Source of the DNA: Gemmatimonadota bacterium
GTDB taxonomy: Bacteria; Gemmatimonadota; Gemmatimonadetes; Longimicrobiales; Gaopeijiaceae
NCBI GenBank assembly: GCA_022823145.1
Contig: JAJDXS010000052.1
Span: 1 to 38,862, forward strand
Direction of reading: 5' to 3'
DNA: 38,862 nt
Position 1 is the first letter of the stretch; every line of letters starts with the position of its first letter. The notes below the pieces were generated by a model, which was given only the letters and a program-made list of their open reading frames with translations, was not told where the DNA came from and searched no databases. The position numbers were made by a program, and so were the translations under genes. Shown one piece after another: positions 28,670 through 37,366 of the stretch.

Positions 28670-30982
28670 CTACGGCACCACCCCCCGCGCCCTCCCCGTC
28701 AGCCCCAGCAGGTGCTCCTGGAAGTAGCGCCGCCTCGCCGCATCCGTGAACGCCGCGCTCTGCCCGGTGAACCAGTGCGGCTGCTCGGGCACCACGATCA
28801 GATCGTGCGGTTTCCCTGCCCGGATGAGCGCCTCGACCAGCTTCATCGTGGCCGAGAAGGTGGCGTTGACGTCGCTCGTGCCGTGGATCAGCAACAGCTT
28901 CGCCTGGAGCTGGTCGGCCAGCCGCAGGCTGGAGCCGTATTCGTAGCCCTCAGGGTTCTCCCAGGGCCGGTCCATGTACGGCTCGATCGCCCAGGCGTTC
29001 TGGTCGTGGATGTCGAAGACGCCGTTCACCGCGACGCCGACATCGTAGAAGTCGGGCTCGAGGACCAGCGCCCGCACGGTCATGTAGCCGCCCCACGAAC
29101 CGCCGTGGATGCCCACCCGGTCCAGGTCCATCCAGGGACGGGTGGCCGCGGCGTTCTCCATCGCCGCCCGGTGGTCGGGGATCTCGTTGCGGCCGAAGTT
29201 GCGGTACGCCACGTCCTGGAAGGCCTTGCCGCGCTCGGTCGTGCCGCGCCCGTCGACCATGAAGACCACGAACCCCAGCTGCGCCAACGCGGCCTGGCTC
29301 AGTCCGCGCCCGTCGGTGAACGTCTTCGGGACCCAGCTGATGAAGGGACCGTTGTAGATGTAGTCGATGACCGGGTACTTCCTGGCGGGGTCGAAGTCGT
29401 GCGGCTTGTAGATGACCCCGTAGAGGTCGGTCTCCCCGTCGGCGGCCTTCACGACGAACTCCTCGGGCGGGATCCAGCCGAGCTCTTCCAGCGCGCTCAC
29501 GTCGGCTTCGGTCGCGACGTACACGAACTCGCCGTCGCTCGTGCGCACCTCCGTGCGGGGCGGGCGGCTCGTGCTCGAATGCGTGTCGACGATGTAGGCG
29601 CCGTTTGGCGTGACCGTAACGCTGTGTTGACCCTCTCCCTCGGTGACGCGCATCACATCGCCACCGTCCAGCGAGACGCGGTAGAGGTGCGTGTCGTACG
29701 GCCTCTCTTCCTCCCTGTGTCCGTTGAAGTAGACGAACCCTCCAGACTCGTCGACGTGAACGATCCCGAGCACGGGCCACTCGCCCTCGGTGAGCCTGCG
29801 GATGAGCCGGCCGTCCATGCCATACAGGTAGATGTGATCCCACCCGTCGCGCTCGCTGATCCAGAGAAAGCGCTCGCCGTCCGCGAGCGGGCGGGGCAGC
29901 GCGCGCCACGAGGGCGTCGTCCCGATCCCCTTGATGAAGGTGGGCTGCGTTTCTTCCAGCACGACGCGCGTTTCGCCCGTGGCGGGATCGGCGGCGACCA
30001 GGTGCAGCGTCCGGTAGCTCCGGAACATCCGCAGAAACAGGTACTCGGACCCGTCCGGCAACCACCCGACCGGGCTCAGGATCTGCTCGTCCTCGCCGAC
30101 GTCGACCTGGACCGCCCGGCGCCCGACGACGTCCACGATGTGCAGTTCCTGCCGCGGCATCGGATTGCCGGCCTTCGCGTACGGTGCGTACTCGACCTCC
30201 TCGGTCTGCTTCAGCCAGTGCAGGATCGGCACCCGCTCCATCAGCCGGCTGTCTTCCTTCATGGCCGCGACCCGGCCGCCGTCCGGCGCCCACCTCGCCC
30301 CCTCGACGCTCCACGCGTAACCCTCCTCGCCATCCTCCACGACCGGATGCTCGCGCCCGTCGAAGGTCGCACGCACCCAGAGACCGTGGTCCTTCTCCGT
30401 CAGCAGCCAGCGACCATCGGGCGAGGGCACCTCCATGACGGCGGGGGCACCGCTGGTGAATCCCTCCCGCACCACCCGGGGAGCCGCTCGCGCCGCAGCC
30501 TCCGCATCGGCCGCCGGCCGCGCGCTGACCGAGTAGTCGTCCAGGTCAAGTTCGAAGCCGCGATCCTCGACCGTGAAGCGCACCAGACGCTCGCCCTCGC
30601 CGGCGAAGGTGAAGCTGTCGAACGGCAGCCCGCGGTACGGCGGCTCGTGACCCAGCACCGGGGTCAGCGCCTCGCGGAGACGCTCGGTGTCGAAGAACGG
30701 CTCGGTGGCACGAGTCTCCGGATCGGTGCGGTAGATCACCGTCTGGTCGGGTTGCCCCTCGGCGAACCAGAAGCTCTGCCCGTCTGCCATCCAGTTGATC
30801 GCGCAGGCGGCTCCTCCCAGCGGTCCGACGTCCGGGCAGATCACGCCGCCCTTGATCAGGCCCGGGATCTGCATGTAGCGGGCGTACATCTCGTCCCGCT
30901 CGGGGTCGAGCGACTCCTGGGCAGCGGCGGTCCCCGGCGCGAGGACGCTGAAAAGAGCGAGGAAACAGGCGGCGAGGCGCAT
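28670..30982 (-). CDS. Exported S9-family peptidase (dipeptidyl peptidase IV-like)
   Basis: 770 residues from the ATG at 30980-30982, preceded by TGGAG at good spacing; the frame opens 11 codons earlier but that part is not needed. A signal peptide (LAACFLALFSVLAPGTAAAQ) is followed by a DPP-IV-type beta-propeller and a C-terminal alpha/beta hydrolase domain. The triad is visible: GGSWGGYM (Ser), HGTSDVNATF (Asp) and EQPHWF (His). S9 exopeptidases release dipeptides from peptide N-termini. A second S9 peptidase is divergent across a 140-nt region, so the two probably act on the same periplasmic peptides. No damage is visible. Confidence 0.92.
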   Translation of the reverse strand: MRLAACFLALFSVLAPGTAAAQESLDPERDEMYARYMQIPGLIKGGVICPDVGPLGGAACAINWMADGQSFWFAEGQPDQTVIYRTDPETRATEPFFDTERLREALTPVLGHEPPYRGLPFDSFTFAGEGERLVRFTVEDRGFELDLDDYSVSARPAADAEAAARAAPRVVREGFTSGAPAVMEVPSPDGRWLLTEKDHGLWVRATFDGREHPVVEDGEEGYAWSVEGARWAPDGGRVAAMKEDSRLMERVPILHWLKQTEEVEYAPYAKAGNPMPRQELHIVDVVGRRAVQVDVGEDEQILSPVGWLPDGSEYLFLRMFRSYRTLHLVAADPATGETRVVLEETQPTFIKGIGTTPSWRALPRPLADGERFLWISERDGWDHIYLYGMDGRLIRRLTEGEWPVLGIVHVDESGGFVYFNGHREEERPYDTHLYRVSLDGGDVMRVTEGEGQHSVTVTPNGAYIVDTHSSTSRPPRTEVRTSDGEFVYVATEADVSALEELGWIPPEEFVVKAADGETDLYGVIYKPHDFDPARKYPVIDYIYNGPFISWVPKTFTDGRGLSQAALAQLGFVVFMVDGRGTTERGKAFQDVAYRNFGRNEIPDHRAAMENAAATRPWMDLDRVGIHGGSWGGYMTVRALVLEPDFYDVGVAVNGVFDIHDQNAWAIEPYMDRPWENPEGYEYGSSLRLADQLQAKLLLIHGTSDVNATFSATMKLVEALIRAGKPHDLIVVPEQPHWFTGQSAAFTDAARRRYFQEHLLGLTGRARGVVP

Positions 30983-31025
30983 GACCGGACTCCAGGTGGA
31001 TTGCAAACGGCGCATAGGGACTGGC

Positions 31026-31053
31026 TTGGGAACCAGACCGAAGTCACTATATC
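31026..31053 (+). promoter_or_regulatory. Candidate promoter in the S9-S9 divergent region
   Basis: TTGGGA at 31026-31031 and TATATC at 31048-31053 are 16 bases apart in the plus direction. The same ACTATATC core read on the minus strand gives TATAGT as a -10 for the opposite gene. The two promoters may therefore overlap back to back, which would tie the expression of the two peptidases together. The match is modest. Confidence 0.35.
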
Positions 31054-31122
31054 GGCGACGTGGCCGCTCAACCAGCCACGCCCCTTCACAATCGCGCCTG
31101 CATGAAAGCCAACGAGGTCACA

Positions 31123-33477
31123 ATGCCCAAGTTCCTTCGCAGACTCCCGCGCACCACGGCCGCGCTCGCCGCCTTGGCCCTCGCGGCCCCGCCCCTCGCC
31201 GCCCAGCAGGTCACCGAGAGCGCCTACGCTCGCGCCGAGCAGTTCCTGCCCTGGAACGCGTCCAACCTGATCTCCGGCGACCAGGTCGTGGCCGAGTTCT
31301 TCGACGGAGACCGCTTCTGGTTCCGCAGCCGCACCTCTTCCGGCCACGAATTCGTCGTCGTGGACCCCGCCGCCGCCAGCCGCCAGCCCGCCTTCGACCA
31401 CGCGCGCCTGGCGGCCGCATTGTCGCTGGCCGCCGACACCGCCTACGAGGGCCGCGCGCTTCCCTTCGAGGAATTCGAGTTCGTGGACGGCGCAGGCGCG
31501 GCGCGCTTCGGCGCCATCCGTTTCCAGGTCGCCGACTCCGTGCAGTGGACCTGCGACATCGGCGCCTACACGTGTGCCGGACCCACCCACGCCACCGCGC
31601 CCTCCGACGCGGACCGCCCGTCGCCCGACGGCCGCTGGATCGCCTTCGCCCGCGACGAGAACATGTGGGTGCGCGACGCCGCCAGCGGTGCGGAGACCCA
31701 GCTCACCCGCGACGGCGAAACCGACTTCGGCTACGGCGCGATCCCCGAAGGCTGCTGCCAGGAGATCACGAGCCGCCGCGCCAACCGCGAGCGCTCGCCG
31801 GTCATGCAGTGGTCGCCCGATTCGCGCCGGATCGCCACGCACCGCTACGACGAGCGCGAGGTCGAGCGCTTCCACCTGCTCGAAGCGGCCGACGGGCGCC
31901 CGATCCTGCACTCCTGGGCCTACGCGCTCCCGGGCGACTCCATAGTCCCCACGTCCGAACTGTGGATCCTCGACGCGGAGGCCGGCACTTCGGTCCGCGC
32001 CGACATCCCGCCCCAGCCGGGCAACTTCGCCCGCGGCGACACCGCCTACGCGGACGTCCAGTGGACTGCCGACGGCAGCCACGTTTTCTACACGCACCGC
32101 AGCCGCGATTTCAGGAGCTACAAGCTCTTCCGCGTGGACGCCGCCACCGGGAGCGCCACCGAGTTGCTGGAAGAGACCGGGCCGACCTATGTCGAACTCA
32201 ACAACTTCACCTCGTTTGCACCCGCCTGGCAGGTGCTCGGAAACGGCTCCGAGTTCCTCTGGTGGTCCGAGCGGGACGGCTTCGGCCACCTCTACCTCTA
32301 CGACGGCGACGGCAACCTCAGGAACCAGGTCACTTCCGGTCCCTGGCTGGTCGCTCAGCTCATACAGGTGGACGAGGCGTCGCGCACCGTCTACTTCACG
32401 GCGGCGGGCCGGGAGGAGGGACGGCATCCCTACCACCTCCACCTCTACCGCGTCGGCCTGGACGGAACCGGCCTGCAGCTGCTGAGCCCGGAAGACGCGG
32501 TGCACCAGATCACGCCCTCGCCCAGCGGCCGCTATTTCGTCGACCAGTACTCGACTCCCGAGATGGCGCCCACCGCTGTCGTGCGCGGTCGCGACGGCCG
32601 CGTCGTGCAGACCATCGAGACCGCCGACATCTCGCGTCTCGAAGAGGCCGGCTGGATCCCCCCCGTCCCCTTCGAGGCCAAGGGACGCGACGGCACGACC
32701 AGCGTGTACGGGCTGCTGTGGTTCCCCTCCGACTTCGACCCCGACGCGAGCTATCCGGTCGTCGACTACATCTATCCCGGCCCCCAGATCGGCGCCGTCA
32801 CCCGCTACGACTTCTCCGCCTCCGGGCGCGGAAACGGCCGTGCGCTCGCCGAACTCGGCTTCATCGTCTTCGCTGTCGACGCCTTCGGCACGCCGCTTCG
32901 CTCCAAGGCCTTCCACGACGCCTACTACTCGAACATGGGTGACAACGGCATCCCCGATCACATCTCGGCGCTCAAGGAGCTGGCGGGCCGATACCCCCAG
33001 ATGGACCTCGACCGCGTCGGCATTTTCGGGCACTCGGGGGGCGGCTTCTCGTCGACCGACGCGATTCTGCGCTGGCCCGACTTCTTCAAGGTGGCGGTCT
33101 CGGGCGCCGGCAACCACGACAACCGCGGCTATCACTTCCCCTGGGCCGAGAAGTACCAGGGCCTGCTCGTCGACAACGAGGACGGCACCGACAACTACGA
33201 CAACCAGGCCAACCAGAACCTGGCCGCGAACCTCAAGGGCAAGCTGCTGCTCCACTACGGTACGCTCGACGACAACGTGCACCCTAACATGACCGTCCGC
33301 GTGATCGACGAACTCATCCGCCACAACAAGGATTTCGACATGTTCGTGCTCCCCAACCGGAACCACGGCTACGCCAACGAGCCCTACGTCGTGCGCCGGA
33401 CCTGGGACTACTTCATCGAGCACCTGCGCGGCGAGGTGCCGCCCGGCGAGTACAGGATCACGGCGCCCGGGAATTGA
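31123..33477 (+). CDS. Exported S9-family peptidase (dipeptidyl peptidase IV-like), second copy
   Basis: 784 residues from the ATG at 31123, chosen over one at 31102 because GAGG lies 9 bases upstream and a signal peptide (TTAALAALALAAPPLAAQ) follows. Beta-propeller residues fill the middle; the C-terminal hydrolase domain has GHSGGGFSS (Ser), YGTLDDNVHP (Asp) and NRNHGYANEP (His). It is clearly related to the divergent neighbour but not a recent duplicate: the nucleophile elbow GHSGGG versus GGSWGG and the His loop differ. Expected to hydrolyse peptides in the periplasm. Its 3' end overlaps the convergent amidohydrolase by 20 bp. Confidence 0.92.
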   Translation: MPKFLRRLPRTTAALAALALAAPPLAAQQVTESAYARAEQFLPWNASNLISGDQVVAEFFDGDRFWFRSRTSSGHEFVVVDPAAASRQPAFDHARLAAALSLAADTAYEGRALPFEEFEFVDGAGAARFGAIRFQVADSVQWTCDIGAYTCAGPTHATAPSDADRPSPDGRWIAFARDENMWVRDAASGAETQLTRDGETDFGYGAIPEGCCQEITSRRANRERSPVMQWSPDSRRIATHRYDEREVERFHLLEAADGRPILHSWAYALPGDSIVPTSELWILDAEAGTSVRADIPPQPGNFARGDTAYADVQWTADGSHVFYTHRSRDFRSYKLFRVDAATGSATELLEETGPTYVELNNFTSFAPAWQVLGNGSEFLWWSERDGFGHLYLYDGDGNLRNQVTSGPWLVAQLIQVDEASRTVYFTAAGREEGRHPYHLHLYRVGLDGTGLQLLSPEDAVHQITPSPSGRYFVDQYSTPEMAPTAVVRGRDGRVVQTIETADISRLEEAGWIPPVPFEAKGRDGTTSVYGLLWFPSDFDPDASYPVVDYIYPGPQIGAVTRYDFSASGRGNGRALAELGFIVFAVDAFGTPLRSKAFHDAYYSNMGDNGIPDHISALKELAGRYPQMDLDRVGIFGHSGGGFSSTDAILRWPDFFKVAVSGAGNHDNRGYHFPWAEKYQGLLVDNEDGTDNYDNQANQNLAANLKGKLLLHYGTLDDNVHPNMTVRVIDELIRHNKDFDMFVLPNRNHGYANEPYVVRRTWDYFIEHLRGEVPPGEYRITAPGN

Positions 33478-34738
33478 ACCCCGCGCCCATCTCCTCCCGA
33501 TCCAGCGCCACCCCACGCAGGTACACCGTGCTGATCGCCCGGGTATTGGTGATGTCGTCCAGCGGGTTCGCGTCGAGCACGATGAAGTCGGCGCTCTTGC
33601 CCGCTTCGACCGTGCCCAGGTCGTCGGCACCCACGAACACTGCCGACGTGCTCGTCGCCGCGACGATCACATCGGCGGGCGACATCCCGGCCCGCACCAT
33701 GTCGGCCAGCTCCTGGTGGACCGCCCACGGCGAACCGCCGTCGGTGCCGAAGGCGACCGGGAAGCCTTCCCCGTGCAGCCGGACCATGTTGCGCGCCTGG
33801 ATCCCGAAGAACTCCTGCGCCTGGGGGCGATCCGTCGAGTTGGCGTTCATCTCCGCGATCCGTTCGGCAGACACCGACCCGGACAGCCAATCGAAGGTCT
33901 CGGCCACGCCCGGTCCCGGCAGGTTGGGTACCAGCACGACGTGCGGGCGTTCTCGCCACAGTTCCACCACCTCGTCGTCGATGTCCATGTCGCGAATGCC
34001 GTGGGCGAACGCGTCGACGCCGGCCCGCAGCAGCCCCTTCGCGTCCTCCAGGCGGAAGACGTGGGCAGTGACGCGGAGGCCGTTGGTGTGCGCCTCGTCG
34101 ATCACGGCACCGTAAAGCTCCGGCGAGAGCCTCTCGTACTGGCCGCCGCGGTCGTCCACCCAGATCTTCACGATGTCGACCTGCTGCGCTGCCAGCTCCC
34201 GCACCGCCGCGCGAGCCTCGTCCTCGGTCGTGACCCAGTGGGGCACCTCGCTGCGGCCCGGCTCCGGTGAAGTGATCCCGCGGCCCGCCGTCTGCGAGCG
34301 AGCGCCGTCGGCCAACACCTCGTCGCGCATCTGGAATGACGCGTTGCCTTCATCCAGGCCCAGACTCACTGCGAGCGCCGTTCCATAGTATGCCGAGTGC
34401 CGAAGTTGCTCGGTGCGCGCCTCGCGCTCGGGGTTGAGGTGGAAGTGGGCGTTCACGATGGCCGGCATCACGGTCTTGCCGCTCAGGTCCACGCGGGCCG
34501 CGCCATCCGGGACCTCGACATCGCCCGCGGCCCCTACCTGCGCAAACCGGTCTCCGTCCACGACGAAGACGCCGTCCTCGATCACGGCGCCGTCCCCCAC
34601 GATGATCCGCGCGCCCTCGAAGGCGACCGCACTCGATGGCGGCGTGTCCGATCCCGCATCACAGGCCCCCGCCAACGCAACCGATGGCAGGAGCGCGAAC
34701 ACCATCGCGACCAAACGTGCTCTGCTCATTCCTGACAT
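33458..34738 (-). CDS. Amidohydrolase-family lipoprotein
   Basis: 426 residues from the ATG at 34736-34738 (GAGG 6 nt upstream); a GTG at 34750 or an ATG at 34729 are alternatives. The lipobox is VALAGAC, so it is a membrane-anchored lipoprotein. Metal-dependent amidohydrolase features: NAHFHL (H-x-H), VDIVKIWVD (possible metal-bridging lysine), VTAHVF, AFAHGIRD and FGTDGG (Asp), followed by the usual C-terminal VEAGKSADFIVLDANPL. Family members cleave cyclic amides, dipeptides with D-residues or imidazolone rings. It is downstream of the metalloprotease gene (53 nt) on the same strand and probably in the same operon. Confidence 0.85.
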   Translation of the reverse strand: MSGMSRARLVAMVFALLPSVALAGACDAGSDTPPSSAVAFEGARIIVGDGAVIEDGVFVVDGDRFAQVGAAGDVEVPDGAARVDLSGKTVMPAIVNAHFHLNPEREARTEQLRHSAYYGTALAVSLGLDEGNASFQMRDEVLADGARSQTAGRGITSPEPGRSEVPHWVTTEDEARAAVRELAAQQVDIVKIWVDDRGGQYERLSPELYGAVIDEAHTNGLRVTAHVFRLEDAKGLLRAGVDAFAHGIRDMDIDDEVVELWRERPHVVLVPNLPGPGVAETFDWLSGSVSAERIAEMNANSTDRPQAQEFFGIQARNMVRLHGEGFPVAFGTDGGSPWAVHQELADMVRAGMSPADVIVAATSTSAVFVGADDLGTVEAGKSADFIVLDANPLDDITNTRAISTVYLRGVALDREEMGAGFNSRAP

Positions 34739-34791
34739 GATAATCCTCACTTGCGGTGGGTGGCCGTCGCGTCTGTCATGTCCGGCGCGTG

Positions 34792-36603
34792 CTATCGCAA
34801 GCCGTCGGGCAACCCGTCGCTGACCATGATCTCCGTATTCCCGTCCAGAAGATTGAGGCCGCCGTTCCAGTTGCGCAAAATGGCGCGCACCTGCCCGTTG
34901 TCGCGGTTCGTGATGATCGCCATCGGGCTGGTGCTGGACGGACCCAGCACGAACTCGCCCTCGGGTCCCGACAGAACCACCCGCTCCAGCGCCCCGTTCA
35001 AGGCCGCGTCGTAGGGCACGGCGAAGAGAAAGTCGCCGCCGCCGAACTCCAGCGGCGTCGGCGTGAAGTCGAACGAGAAGACGACACGGCCACCGGAACC
35101 GAACCCTTCCAGACGGTAGGGGCCGTCCCCGTCCGGCAGGACCGGTTGCGTCTCCACAAGGAAAGCGGGTTCAAGCACGAGCTCACCGCCGACCGCCCTT
35201 CCGCGCAGCATGAGCGTCTGCCCGGCCGGCTCGAGGTCGCTCGCCGGTTCCCCGCCGTTCCGCCCGATCTCGGTCCGGATGCGCCAGTTCAGCGCCCTCA
35301 GGAAACTGTAGTCGCTGACCCAGCTCGGATCACAATACCCCATCAGGTCCCAGTGCTGGTCCGGGTCGACGATGCTGCCATACACCGGTTCGTACCCCCA
35401 CACTCCGGTCCCGCCATCCCTGTAGGGGAAGTTCGGGTCCGGTTCCCCCGCGCCGCCGCAAGGGGCATGACGAAGGCTCATGTTGTGCCCCACTTCGTGC
35501 GCAAAGGTATCGTCCTGACTCAACCCGATGCTGACCGGCCGGCCGATGCGGGCCAACCCGACAAGCCCGGTCAGGTTGGCACGATGGAAGGCTCCGTAGT
35601 AGTAGCCCCTGCCGTTCTCCATGGTGCGCAACGCCAGGATGTCGTTGAGGAGCTGCAGCCAGCCCTGGAAGGTGTTCAGGTCGACGGAGGTGTAAAAGGG
35701 ATCGTGCACGGTGAGGTGCATCTCCCCGATCGGGAGAACGCTGCGCGCAAACTGAAGCCACTCGTGCTCCGCAGTCAGGTCCTGCGCCCAGATGCGGATC
35801 TGCTCGCGGGGGTCGGTCGCGGCGATCACCGGAACAACCGTCTGATAGTGCACGGGAAGCTCGACGACGTTGAGGTCCAGGGCGCCTTCCGCCGGAACCC
35901 TGCGCTGGCTGCCGGCGCTCAGGGGAACCACCCCGTCGGGATCCATTTCGACGAACATCCGGACGCCGGGCCGGATCACGTCGCCGGGAATCTCGGCGTT
36001 GAAGGACTGGAAGAGCCACTTTTCGTCGACTGCGTCGGGAACCACGAGCGGTGGACCCATCGAGGCCGTATGGACGACTTCTCCGTGGCGCAGAAAGTCC
36101 GCGTAGGCCCGCGGCTCGTAGTAGCTCACCTCGTCCCCCGTGACGAATACCCGAAGCAGCGCCTTGCGCCCCGCGATCAGCGGCACATTGCCCTGGAGAT
36201 TCTGAACCACCTGGTTGAGGTAGACGACGGGTGCCGACAGGCGCACCCGGCTCGGGCTGATCAGGAGTGTGGTGCGAGCGATCAGCCCGGCGGTGCGGGC
36301 ACCGATCCTGGCCTCGCCGTTGTCGATTACCGTGAATCCGCCACCGGGGCCGACCTCGACCATCGAGGGGTCGGAGACCTCCCACTCGGCCGGCGCCCAG
36401 GACGGAGGTCCCGGAATGACCTGTCCGTCCGCGTCGAAGACGGTCACCGTGAACTCCCCGGCATCCCCGACCTTGACGCGGGCGTCCTCGGGAGAGATCC
36501 GCAGGGATTCCGGGATCTGATCCGGTTCAAGCGCGAGGTCCGCGCAGGCCGTGCCAGCCGCGGCCACCGCAAGACAGAGCAGCGGTCTCCATATGCTCAC
36601 CAC
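34792..36603 (-). CDS. Lipoprotein zinc metalloprotease with Big_2-like domain
   Basis: 603 residues from a GTG at 36601-36603, with GGAGGG 7 nt upstream; the open frame upstream is antisense to other sequence. A signal with AAGTAC lipobox is followed by an immunoglobulin-like (Big_2-type) domain (about 25-110: ISPEDARVKVGDAGEFTVTV). The zinc site HEVGHNMSLRH is encoded at 35467-35499, fitting H-E-x-x-H-x-x-x-x-x-H. The arrangement resembles M66/metzincin-like enzymes, but the exact family is unsure. It is 4 nt from the methyltransferase gene stop and 53 nt before the amidohydrolase, so the three form an operon. It probably degrades extracellular or surface proteins. Confidence 0.8.
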   Translation of the reverse strand: MVSIWRPLLCLAVAAAGTACADLALEPDQIPESLRISPEDARVKVGDAGEFTVTVFDADGQVIPGPPSWAPAEWEVSDPSMVEVGPGGGFTVIDNGEARIGARTAGLIARTTLLISPSRVRLSAPVVYLNQVVQNLQGNVPLIAGRKALLRVFVTGDEVSYYEPRAYADFLRHGEVVHTASMGPPLVVPDAVDEKWLFQSFNAEIPGDVIRPGVRMFVEMDPDGVVPLSAGSQRRVPAEGALDLNVVELPVHYQTVVPVIAATDPREQIRIWAQDLTAEHEWLQFARSVLPIGEMHLTVHDPFYTSVDLNTFQGWLQLLNDILALRTMENGRGYYYGAFHRANLTGLVGLARIGRPVSIGLSQDDTFAHEVGHNMSLRHAPCGGAGEPDPNFPYRDGGTGVWGYEPVYGSIVDPDQHWDLMGYCDPSWVSDYSFLRALNWRIRTEIGRNGGEPASDLEPAGQTLMLRGRAVGGELVLEPAFLVETQPVLPDGDGPYRLEGFGSGGRVVFSFDFTPTPLEFGGGDFLFAVPYDAALNGALERVVLSGPEGEFVLGPSSTSPMAIITNRDNGQVRAILRNWNGGLNLLDGNTEIMVSDGLPDGLR

Positions 36604-36607
36604 GGTT

Positions 36608-37309
36608 TCACCCTCCTTGCAGGCGAAAGGTCCAGCCTCCGTACAGCAGGCTCCTGTAGAAGCGCCGCGGCTCCGCGAAGCCCGCTTCGCGAGCCAGCTC
36701 CACAACGCGCGCGGCCGGCGCGAAGTGGATTCCGTGCCTGATACGATCCTTGAATGCGGCCATTTCCCCGGCAGACATTCCCCGGATCCTCCAGTAGCGT
36801 TCCCAGGCCGGCATGTAGCGCTCGTGCTCCTCCGAGCCGGGGTCTCCGTGCAGGTCGAAGAGCACGAACACGCCGCCGGGCTTCAGCCGCCGCCCGATGT
36901 CGCGCAGCAACGCAGCCTTCCCCCCGTCGTCCGGCACGAAATGCAGGACGTTGATGAGGGTGGCCGCGTCGAAACGGGGCGCGAGCGCCACGTCGGCTGC
37001 GTATCCGAGCTGGAAGGAGATGCCTTCCGCGTCACCCGTCCGGGCGACGCGCTGCCTGGCCAGATCGAGCATCTGAGCAGACGGATCGACGCCGTGCAGG
37101 CGCAGATCGGGCCGGATCCCCTTGAAGGTGACCAGCTCGATCCCGGTCCCGCACCCGACAACGAGCACGCGCGCACCCGGCGGCAGCTCCGGGTCGATGA
37201 CCGCGCCGATCATCGGAAACAGCGTCAGGTATCCCGGAATGACCTGCCGGGCGAGGGCTTCGTAGCCCTGCCCGTAGTCGCCGTCGAAGTTGAAGCCTTC
37301 CTCGTCCAA
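36608..37309 (-). CDS. SAM-dependent methyltransferase
   Basis: About 233 residues if translation starts at the TTG at 37307-37309. The open frame continues far upstream as antisense to the M20 gene, so the start is a judgement. SAM motif I is VLVVGCGTGIEL, followed by GVDPSAQMLDLARQRV, DAATLINVLHFVPDDGG and LKPGGVFVLFDLHG, a standard class I (UbiE-like) methyltransferase. The substrate is unknown. The ribosome site before the TTG is weak. It may be the first gene of a three-gene minus-strand unit and is divergent from the M20 hydrolase. Confidence 0.8.
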   Translation of the reverse strand: MDEEGFNFDGDYGQGYEALARQVIPGYLTLFPMIGAVIDPELPPGARVLVVGCGTGIELVTFKGIRPDLRLHGVDPSAQMLDLARQRVARTGDAEGISFQLGYAADVALAPRFDAATLINVLHFVPDDGGKAALLRDIGRRLKPGGVFVLFDLHGDPGSEEHERYMPAWERYWRIRGMSAGEMAAFKDRIRHGIHFAPAARVVELAREAGFAEPRRFYRSLLYGGWTFRLQGG

Positions 37310-37366
37310 TGCCGTGTTCCCGCTGTAGGTTGGGAGCTTCGTGAATCCCGTACCAGGATAGAGAAG

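Noticed and set aside
30856..33630. 924-residue open frame on the minus strand opposite the second S9 peptidase
   Set aside because: It is an antisense shadow of a GC-rich gene, has low-complexity V/G/A/D-rich translation and overlaps the clear S9 coding sequences.
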